32,927 nucleotides of DNA from an uncultured Eubacteriales bacterium. Its GTDB lineage: Bacteria > Bacillota > Sulfobacillia > UBA995 > UBA9673. The stretch lies in contig CAJXZV010000013.1 in the NCBI GenBank assembly GCA_913063835.1, forward strand, positions 1 through 32,927, written 5' to 3'. Position numbers and translations under genes: made by a program. Positions 26,025 to 32,927 of the stretch are shown one piece after another. The notes beneath the pieces are model-generated. The model did no database searches and was not told the DNA's origin. It saw only the letters and a list, made by a program, of their open reading frames with translations. The first letter of the stretch is position 1; the number at the start of each line of letters is the position of its first letter.

Positions 26025-26041
26025 GTAACACCTTGTAACAC
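26025..26041. promoter_or_regulatory. Direct repeat GTAACAC-CTT-GTAACAC in an AT-rich island upstream of the LysM gene
   Basis: Two 7-mers with 10-bp periodicity in locally AT-rich DNA (about 25993-26085). Confidence 0.35.
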
Positions 26042-26109
26042 TTTCTGGACATGAGTGACTGGTTAGCCAACCATTTTTCCCCGAGCGGCCGCCGACCCGG
26101 CCTTCATTC

Positions 26110-26313
26110 TCAGGCCTCGTAGCCGGCCTCCCGCACGGCCCGCTTCATCTCCTCCAGGGACGGGCGCCCCTCTTCGTGCTTGACGACCGCTTCGCCCCGC
26201 TGGAGGCTCACTTCGACCTCCCTGACCCCCTCCAGGGCCGCGAGGGCCTTCTCGACGGCCGTCCGGCAGTGGTCGCAACTCATCCCCCGCACCTTGACCA
26301 GCGTCTCGGCCAT
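26110..26313 (-). CDS. Possible internal-start CopZ-like copper chaperone (67 aa) within the 3' end of copA
   Basis: Internal in-frame ATG at 26313, 8 nt after the SD-like run GGAAGGGGGG; MAETLVKVRGMSCDHCRTAVEKALAALEGVREVEVSLQRGEAVVKHEEGRPSLEEMKRAVREAGYEA is a complete HMA domain of CopZ size. Confidence 0.35.
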   Translation of the reverse strand: MAETLVKVRGMSCDHCRTAVEKALAALEGVREVEVSLQRGEAVVKHEEGRPSLEEMKRAVREAGYEA

Positions 26314-28719
26314 GTCTTCCACCCCCCTTCCGGCTCCCTCCCGGCTCGCTTCCCGCCTCGTTCCGAGGCCAGCGGCCCGTGCTTCTCCGGCCGGGTCCCC
26401 GCCGAACCTCGGACGGTAGCGGCCGAGCCGGAGGGAGTTGGAGACGACGGTGACGGAGCTCGCGGCCATGGCCGCGGCGGCCACCGTCGGGCTGAGCAGG
26501 CCGGCCCGGCCGAAGAAGGGGAACAGGGCCCCGGCAGCGACCGGGATGCCCAGGACGTTGTAGAAGAAGGCCCAGAAGAGGTTCTGCCGGATGACGCGCA
26601 TGGTCCGCCGGCTGAGGTCGATAGCTGTCACCACCCCGCGGGGGTCGCCGGTCACGAGGGTTATGTCTGACGCCTCCTTGGCGACGTCCGTCCCCGTCCC
26701 GATGGCGATTCCGATGTCGGCCTGGGCCAGAGCCGGCGCATCGTTGATCCCGTCCCCGACCATGGCCACGACCCGCCCCCCCTGTTGGAGCTCCGACACC
26801 CTGGCGGCCTTGTCCGCCGGCAGGACCTCGGCCATGACCTCCCGGATTCCGAGGCGCCGGGCGACGGCCCCGGCGGCCCGGCGGTCGTCCCCGGTCAGCA
26901 GGACCACCTCGAGCCCCATCTCCTGGAGGGCCCGGACCGCCTCCCGGGCGGTGGGCTTGGGCTCGTCGGCCACGCCGATGACAGCCCGGACCCGCCCGTC
27001 CACAGCCACGTAGACGGCCGTCCGTCCCTCCTCGGCCAGGGCGGCCGCCGCCTCGGCCGCAGCCGCCACGTCGACCCCGGCCTCCTCGAGGAGACGCGGG
27101 TTGCCGACCAGGACGGCTCGCCCCTCGACCGTCGCCGAGACCCCGCGGCCGGCCACGGCCCGGAAGTCGCCCGGAGAGGGGGTCGGCGAAAGGCCAGCCT
27201 CCTCCGCGGCCCGCCTCACGGCGAGGGCCAGGGGGTGTTCGGACCCCGCCTCGGCCGCGGCCGCCAACCGGAGGACCTCACGGCGGTCTCTGGCCTCTCC
27301 CTCTCCGACCGGGACCACATCGGTGACCTTGGGGCGCCCGGCGGTCAGGGTGCCGGTCTTGTCGAAGACCACGACCTTGAGGCGGTGCGCGAGCTCCAGG
27401 GTCTCGCCCCCGCGGATGAGGACGCCCTGCTCGGCCCCCCGGCCGGTCCCGACCATGACGGCCGTCGGGGTGGCGAGGCCCAAGGCGCAGGGGCAGGCGA
27501 TGATGAGGACGGCCACGGAGTTGAGGAGGGCGAGCGTCAGGGCCGGCGGGGGGCCCAGGAGCAGCCAGGCCGTGAAGGTGACCCCGGCCGCGCCCAAGAC
27601 GGCGGGGACGAAGTAGGAGGCGATGGTGTCGGCCAGCCGCTGGACGGGCGCCTTCCGTCCCTGGGCCTCCCGGACGAGCTCGACGATCTGGGCGAGGGCC
27701 GTGTCCCGGCCCACCCTCGTCGCCCGGGCGACGAGGTAGCCGGTGAGGTTGACGGTCCCCCCGATGAGCTCGTCACCGGGTTCCTTGTCCACGGGCAGAC
27801 TCTCCCCGGTGAGCATGGCCTCGTCGACCGCCGACCGCCCCTCGAGCACCACCCCGTCGGCCGGTATCCGGTCCCCCGGCAGGACGGCCAGGCGGTCACC
27901 GACCCGGACCTCCTCCGCCGGGACGGTCTCCCGGCGGCCGTCCTCGCGGATGATGCGGGCGGTGAGGGGCCTGAGCTCGAGCAGGCGCCGGACGGCCTGG
28001 GAGGTCCGCCCCCTGGCCAGGGCCTCCAGGTACCGCCCGAGGAGGATGAGGGTGATGATCATCGCCGCCGAATCGAAGTAGAGGGTGGGGGTCAGCCCGG
28101 CCGAGGTGAACAGGTCCGGCAGGACCGTCGCCAACGCTGAATATGCGTAGGCCGCCGAAGTGCCGGTGGCGATGAGGACGTTCATGTCCGCCGTCCCGTG
28201 CCGGAGGGCCGCCGCCGCTCCGCGGTAGAAGCGCCACCCGGGCCCGAACTGGACCACGGTGGTCACGCCCCACAGGACGAAGGGCTCGGTGAGGAAGGCC
28301 GGCACGCCCGGGACCATCCCGCCCATCGAACCGATGAAGACGACCACGGAGAGCACGCCGCTGAGGAAGAGAGCCTTCCGCAGGCCGGAGAGTTCGAGCT
28401 CCCTGGCCCTGGACTCCGGGTCCGCGTCGTCCGGGGCGCCGCGCGGCGCAGGCCGGGCACCCGCCTCGGCGGGCTCTTCGAGGGCGCCCGCCGCCAGCAC
28501 CGGTTCGTAGCCGGCGGCCCGGATGACCACGGCCAGCCGGGCCGTGTCGGTCTTCGACGGGTCGAAGGTCACCCGGGCCCGTTCCGAGGCGAAGTTCACC
28601 GCCACTTCCCGGACGCCCTCGGCCGCCCCGAGAGCCCTCTCGAGGCGTCGGACACATGAGGCGCAGGTCATCCCCCTGACCGGTATCTCGACCGTGCGCC
28701 CGCCGGACTCCTGGGTCAT
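26110..28719 (-). CDS. copA: Copper-translocating P-type ATPase with C-terminally fused CopZ-like HMA domain
   Basis: N-terminal HMA VRGMTCASCVRRLERAL, IIACPCALGLATPTAVMVGTG, VVFDKTGTLTAGRP, GDGINDAPALAQADIGIAIG; C-terminal HMA VKVRGMSCDHCRTAVEKALAALEGVREVEV. Confidence 0.93.
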   Translation of the reverse strand: MTQESGGRTVEIPVRGMTCASCVRRLERALGAAEGVREVAVNFASERARVTFDPSKTDTARLAVVIRAAGYEPVLAAGALEEPAEAGARPAPRGAPDDADPESRARELELSGLRKALFLSGVLSVVVFIGSMGGMVPGVPAFLTEPFVLWGVTTVVQFGPGWRFYRGAAAALRHGTADMNVLIATGTSAAYAYSALATVLPDLFTSAGLTPTLYFDSAAMIITLILLGRYLEALARGRTSQAVRRLLELRPLTARIIREDGRRETVPAEEVRVGDRLAVLPGDRIPADGVVLEGRSAVDEAMLTGESLPVDKEPGDELIGGTVNLTGYLVARATRVGRDTALAQIVELVREAQGRKAPVQRLADTIASYFVPAVLGAAGVTFTAWLLLGPPPALTLALLNSVAVLIIACPCALGLATPTAVMVGTGRGAEQGVLIRGGETLELAHRLKVVVFDKTGTLTAGRPKVTDVVPVGEGEARDRREVLRLAAAAEAGSEHPLALAVRRAAEEAGLSPTPSPGDFRAVAGRGVSATVEGRAVLVGNPRLLEEAGVDVAAAAEAAAALAEEGRTAVYVAVDGRVRAVIGVADEPKPTAREAVRALQEMGLEVVLLTGDDRRAAGAVARRLGIREVMAEVLPADKAARVSELQQGGRVVAMVGDGINDAPALAQADIGIAIGTGTDVAKEASDITLVTGDPRGVVTAIDLSRRTMRVIRQNLFWAFFYNVLGIPVAAGALFPFFGRAGLLSPTVAAAAMAASSVTVVSNSLRLGRYRPRFGGDPAGEARAAGLGTRREASREGAGRGVEDMAETLVKVRGMSCDHCRTAVEKALAALEGVREVEVSLQRGEAVVKHEEGRPSLEEMKRAVREAGYEA

Positions 28720-28727
28720 GCCGGTCT

Positions 28728-30266
28728 TCAGTTCCTCCTTCCGCGCTCTTGCCGGGCCCCACCTGCGTTCCGGCTTATCCTTCCCCGCGGGAAGGGAGTT
28801 CCCGGGGAGACCCTCCTGAGCTTGTAGCGCTCGTAGACCAGCTCCACTCCCCCGTTCCTCCGGTGGAACTCCGCCGGGATGCGCTCCCCGTGGTTCAGGG
28901 TGAAGAACCGCCCCCCGTGGTCGTCGACGGCCTCCGGGACCAGGACCACCGAGAGGTTGTAGAACCCGTCCTTGACCTCGAAGATGAGGAAGTCCTCACG
29001 GCGCCTGACGGTGGCCCGCATGGTGCCGCGGAACGTCTCGTACTCGCCCGTGAGTCCGTCGAGTAGCCTCTCCATCCTCAGGAAGGGCAGTTGCTCGGGG
29101 TCCTCCCCCAAGAGCAACGCCAGAGCGTAGTGGGCGAGGTGGCCGAGGGGATAGCCGGCCCCGTTGGCCAGGAGCATCACCCCGCACCCGACCTCGGGAA
29201 GGAAGGCCATGTGGGCCGTGGCGACGAGAACGCTCCCCCCGTGCCCGACGAGCCGCCGGCCGAAGAAGTCGGGGACCGTGTGCAGGCCGAACCCGTAGAA
29301 CCCGGTGGGCTCGCCCGGAGCGGCCCTCTTGTCCGCTTCGGGCCCCCCACCGGGGACCTCGCCCCGCCTCTCGCCCCACCCTTCAGCGCGAAGGATGCCC
29401 GGCCTCACCGAAGGCCCGGCCACCCTGGGCTCCATCATGGCCCGGACGGAGGCCTCCGAGAGGACCCTCACTTCACCGACCTTCCCCTCGCCCAGGTACA
29501 TGAGGATGTAGCGGGCCATGTCGCAGACGTTGCTGATGAGCCCGCCGTCACTCGTGATGCGGCCGTAGAGGTAGGATTTCGGATGACACCGGCGCTCGGG
29601 GTCGACGGCGTAGGGCACGGCCCGGTCGGGGTCGCTCTCCACGTCCTCGCGCAGGAAGAAACTGCGGTCCATGCCCAGCGGCCGCAGGATGTTGTCGGTC
29701 ACGTAATCGACATAACTGCTCCCGGAGACATTCTCGATGACCGCGCCGAGCAGGACGTAGCCTTCGTTGAGATAGAACCAGCGCTCCCCGGGCCTGGCTT
29801 CGACCCACGCGTCGGCGCCCCGCATGAAGGTCAGCATGTCGTCGGGGCCGGCCACGGGCAGGCGCCTGGCCCCGCCCCCGGCCCCGACCGCCCGGAGAAT
29901 CTCGGCCTCGGCGTAGCCGAGAGCCGGGATACCGCTGGTGTGGCTCATGAGGTGGCGAAGCCTCACCGGCTCTCCGAACGGCCTGATGTCGAAATCGAGG
30001 TAGCGGCCGACCTCGTCGTCCACGTTGAGAAGACCCTTCTCCTGGAGCTGCATCAGGGCGGCGCAGGTGAAGGATTTGGTCACGCTCCCCACTCCGTAGA
30101 GGGTCTCAGGGGTGGCCGGGAGCCCTCTCTCCAGGTCCCGGTGGCCGAAGCCGCGGCGGTAGACGGTCTCTCCGCCCTCCACGACGGCCAGGCTGAGACC
30201 CGGCAGTCCGGTCTCGGTCATCCTGTCGAACACGAACTCCTCCAGGCGGGCGAAGCGGTCGGTCAC
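28728..30266 (-). CDS. Serine hydrolase, beta-lactamase / penicillin-binding protein-like family
   Basis: GVGSVTKSFTC (SxxK), YLNEGY (YxN), LVGHGGS; LRHLMSHTSGIPAL. GTG at 30266 with GGAGGT 8 nt upstream. Confidence 0.92.
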   Translation of the reverse strand: MTDRFARLEEFVFDRMTETGLPGLSLAVVEGGETVYRRGFGHRDLERGLPATPETLYGVGSVTKSFTCAALMQLQEKGLLNVDDEVGRYLDFDIRPFGEPVRLRHLMSHTSGIPALGYAEAEILRAVGAGGGARRLPVAGPDDMLTFMRGADAWVEARPGERWFYLNEGYVLLGAVIENVSGSSYVDYVTDNILRPLGMDRSFFLREDVESDPDRAVPYAVDPERRCHPKSYLYGRITSDGGLISNVCDMARYILMYLGEGKVGEVRVLSEASVRAMMEPRVAGPSVRPGILRAEGWGERRGEVPGGGPEADKRAAPGEPTGFYGFGLHTVPDFFGRRLVGHGGSVLVATAHMAFLPEVGCGVMLLANGAGYPLGHLAHYALALLLGEDPEQLPFLRMERLLDGLTGEYETFRGTMRATVRRREDFLIFEVKDGFYNLSVVLVPEAVDDHGGRFFTLNHGERIPAEFHRRNGGVELVYERYKLRRVSPGTPFPRGRISRNAGGARQERGRRN

Positions 30267-30502
30267 CTTCAGACACCTCCGCGTGGGACTTCCACTACCC
30301 GGCGGCTCGAACCTCCTGTATCGCGAGGGCTCCTCAAGCCCGCCACTGGTGTCGGGGAGACCCGCGGCCGGGGTCCGGGCCCGAGGCGAGGAGACACACG
30401 CCAAAGACGACGGGGGCGGCGGGAGCCTCTCCCGGGGCGCCCGCCGCCCCCGCCCGAGGCCGGCCGCCGTGACTCCGCCCTCCGGCCGCCGGCCCGCTCC
30501 AG

Positions 30503-32927
30503 CTACTCGGTGAGCCCCGGCACGAAGACCTCGACCTTGGTGACCACGACGTAGGTGTTCCACAGCGTGAGGCGCCGCTCCGGGAACTCGTAGCTCTGCC
30601 TCACGGTCACCGCGGCCCTGACCTCGAACCGGCCGGGCTTCTCCCAGACCACGTCGAACGACCACCCGGGGTAGGCCCGGATGACCTGACGCCTGGTGTG
30701 GGGCGGGCGACTCACCTGGGCCGTGAGGACGAACCGCGCCGGCCTACCCGTTATCCACTTCACCGGCCCGTCGAGGCGGAGGACTACCTCGGGCTCGACG
30801 ACGGTCTCGGCCTCGAAGGTGAAGGAGAACCCTTCTCCGGTCCCGTCCGGCCCGTCCCTTCCGGCCTCGACCGTCCACGAGAGCTCCCTCAGCAGCCGCC
30901 CGTCGTTGGCCAGGGAGACCGCCCTGACGGTGTAGGTCCCGGGGATGTCGTAGGTGTGGGTGACGGTCACTTTCGTGTGCCTCGGGTCATCGTCCACCCA
31001 CCGCTCCCCGTCGCCGAAGTCCCACTCCCACCTGGCGTGGTAGACGCGGCGTTCCCGCTTCCTGGTCGTCATCTTCGTGACGCGGATGACGTTGACCAGG
31101 GGTGGCGGCTCGGGCGTCGGAACGATCTCGACCTCCGCTCCCGAGGGCGAGCCGACGGAACCGGCCGGGCTGCCGGTGCCCTGACCCGGTTCCCCCCCAG
31201 GCGCCTCGTCCGGCCTGCCCTCCGGGACGTGAGACCCGTCGTCCCCGGGTCCCGCCCGTGCCTCCTCCTGCGGGCCGCCCGGCGCATCCACGACGACGTC
31301 CTCCCCGCCCTCGGGGCCGCCTTCCGCTTCTCCGACGGCGGTCGCGGGGCCTCCCGGGCGGCCCGGGGTCACCGTGTAGCTGAAAGGTATCTCCGTGGCC
31401 AGGCCGAGGTAGCGGGCCATGGTGAGATAGCCCGGTCCAGCGGCCGGGTCCGGTACCAGCCGCACCCCGAGGACCAGCGCCGTGCCGGGCGGTGGCGGGG
31501 CCAGCTCGGCCCGGCCCGTGAGCGGGCCTCCGGGGGAGACCGGGGCTCGCGCCGGGGCGCTCGCCGCGCCCTGGCCACGGTCGAACTCCAGGAAGCTCAC
31601 GGGTGCGGGCACCTCGCCCGGCAGCGGCGTCCCGTCCGGGCCCACCTCGACGACCCCCACCCAGGCCCGCACCTCCAGCCCCTCGAGGCCGCACCAGACA
31701 GGGTCCATGGTCCTGACCTCCAGGGTCCGGACGGCCGCACCGCCCCGCGGCCCGCCCGCGGCCGGCTCCGGCAGGACCCGGTATTCCGGCCGCCAGAGAC
31801 AGGCGAAGTCCTCCCCCTCGGCCGCTCCCCCCACCGGTCGCAACGCGGGCCCCGCCGCCTCACCCGCGAGGGCCCTCACGACCAGGCCGGTCACGCCCGC
31901 GCTGGACGGGAGGGCCCGGTGCACAGCTGACAGGCCCTCCCGCCTGACGAACACGTCGTGCGGGCCGGGGTCGGTCAGGGCCGAGGAGACCTCCACCACG
32001 AGGTCGTTCGGTCCTGCCGCGAGGCCGAGGAAGCCCAGGACGTTGGGGCAGGAGCCGGCGATGGTCACGTAGCGTGAGTCCGGCGGCCTGGACGCCGCCT
32101 CGGCGCGGGACCACTGCCCGAGGAACCAGTTGCAGAGCACCCGCGCGGGTGCCGACCCCGCCGGGACGCCCGCCCTCCCGCTCCCGAGCACGGGGAAGGA
32201 GAGGTGCTCCGGGACGTACCGCCCGAGACCGGGGGAGCCGGCGGAAAGCCCCGTCAGGAGCTCCCCGACCGCGAGGCCCACGCCCGCGGCTTCGCGCCGC
32301 AGGAGTTTCTCCGCCTTGGCCAAGCCCCAGTCGAGGACGAGCCTCTTCAGATAGTCGACGACCGTCCGGCGGAGGGCCCCGTCGAGGATGTCCCGGACGG
32401 GAGGCAGGGCCGGCGGCTTCGGGGCCACCACCGCGCCGGACAGATAGAGCCATCGGCCCACCCGGAGGGAGAGGAGCTCGTAGTAGGCGAGGGTGAGGCC
32501 GACGCCGGGAGGGTCCGGCGGCTCCTGGGCCGAGAGGATGCAGCGCTCGACGAGGTCCGGTCTCGAGGCGGCCACCCACGGCTCGTAGCCCGGGGGCGGG
32601 CCTCGAGAGGCCGACCCGGATCCGCCCGCCGCCTTCCCCAGGAGCCGGGAGACCAGGAGGTACTCCGCATAGAGCCGCTCGTAGTCCCGGGCCCGGCGGG
32701 CCACGTAGTCGTCCTCCCCGGCGAAGGCGGGGGGCTCGGGGAACGGGTCGAGAGGGGGCGCAGGGCCCGGACCGCCCCACCTCGCCCTCGCCCGGACCAA
32801 CCGGTCGGTGTGGTAGAGCGTCTTCAGAAGGTCAGCCTGGAAGAGGCCGTGGTTCGGCGGGGCGATCATCACGAGGTTCCTGAGCGGCGCCCGGGCGCCC
32901 GACCCGCCCCCCGCCGCACCGCCGCCG
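30503..32927 (-). CDS. Alpha/beta-hydrolase (lipase-like) C-terminal portion fused to a PKD domain; 5' end off the right edge
   Basis: Frame open to the edge (APLRNLVMIAPPNHGLFQADL); VTIAGSCPNVLGFLGLAAGPNDLVVEVSSAL...VHRAL resembles the Asp/His region of lipases; PKD-like WEWDFGDGERWVDDDPRHTKVTVTHTYDIPGTYTVRAVSL. Confidence 0.7.
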   Translation of the reverse strand, partial: GGGAAGGGSGARAPLRNLVMIAPPNHGLFQADLLKTLYHTDRLVRARARWGGPGPAPPLDPFPEPPAFAGEDDYVARRARDYERLYAEYLLVSRLLGKAAGGSGSASRGPPPGYEPWVAASRPDLVERCILSAQEPPDPPGVGLTLAYYELLSLRVGRWLYLSGAVVAPKPPALPPVRDILDGALRRTVVDYLKRLVLDWGLAKAEKLLRREAAGVGLAVGELLTGLSAGSPGLGRYVPEHLSFPVLGSGRAGVPAGSAPARVLCNWFLGQWSRAEAASRPPDSRYVTIAGSCPNVLGFLGLAAGPNDLVVEVSSALTDPGPHDVFVRREGLSAVHRALPSSAGVTGLVVRALAGEAAGPALRPVGGAAEGEDFACLWRPEYRVLPEPAAGGPRGGAAVRTLEVRTMDPVWCGLEGLEVRAWVGVVEVGPDGTPLPGEVPAPVSFLEFDRGQGAASAPARAPVSPGGPLTGRAELAPPPPGTALVLGVRLVPDPAAGPGYLTMARYLGLATEIPFSYTVTPGRPGGPATAVGEAEGGPEGGEDVVVDAPGGPQEEARAGPGDDGSHVPEGRPDEAPGGEPGQGTGSPAGSVGSPSGAEVEIVPTPEPPPLVNVIRVTKMTTRKRERRVYHARWEWDFGDGERWVDDDPRHTKVTVTHTYDIPGTYTVRAVSLANDGRLLRELSWTVEAGRDGPDGTGEGFSFTFEAETVVEPEVVLRLDGPVKWITGRPARFVLTAQVSRPPHTRRQVIRAYPGWSFDVVWEKPGRFEVRAAVTVRQSYEFPERRLTLWNTYVVVTKVEVFVPGLTE

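Noticed and set aside
26785-28140. 451-aa plus-strand ORF opposite copA
   Set aside because: Antisense shadow of a strongly conserved P-type ATPase.
30267-30665. N-terminal extension of the serine hydrolase ORF (start 30665)
   Set aside because: Gly/Arg-rich and overlaps the end of the PKD gene; GTG at 30266 has a well-spaced GGAGGT.
1-32927. CRISPR arrays, transposons, phage genes, toxin-antitoxin or recognised defence systems
   Set aside because: No regularly spaced repeats, transposase/integrase motifs or known defence effectors were seen. The YcaQ-like glycosylase and MoxR/VWA pair alone are not sufficient evidence of a defence island.

Overview
High-GC bacterial chromosomal window with about 20 protein-coding genes. 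The gene set (SLH-domain protein, YtrA-type GntR regulator with ABC transporter, DUF2325 protein, LysM envelope protein) suggests a high-GC Gram-positive of the Bacillota type; that placement is inference only. Left to right: an MBL-fold hydrolase running directly into a 5'-truncated thiolase at the left edge; a coiled-coil/DUF2325 protein; a flavin reductase; a secreted beta-helix protein with SLH repeats; a MalY/PatB-type lyase; an SDR; a membrane-anchored coiled-coil protein; an ABC-2 type exporter pair; a YcaQ/AlkZ-like winged-helix glycosylase split over two frames; a tightly packed leftward cluster (GntR, ABC ATPase, permease, YbjQ, small membrane protein, DUF4097 protein, two small ORFs); a MoxR/VWA pair; a LysM cell-wall protein; a CopA copper ATPase with a CopZ-like domain fused at its C-terminus; a beta-lactamase-fold serine hydrolase; and the 3' part of an alpha/beta-hydrolase/PKD protein at the right edge. 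I recognised no rRNA, tRNA, CRISPR array or transposase. The observations most worth following up are the CopA-CopZ fusion with a possible internal start for stand-alone CopZ, the frame break in the YcaQ-like gene, the MBL/thiolase junction, the gntR-led envelope cluster with an operator-like palindrome, and several perfect palindromes or hairpins. Most long ORFs in the supplied track are antisense shadows caused by GC-rich codon usage.
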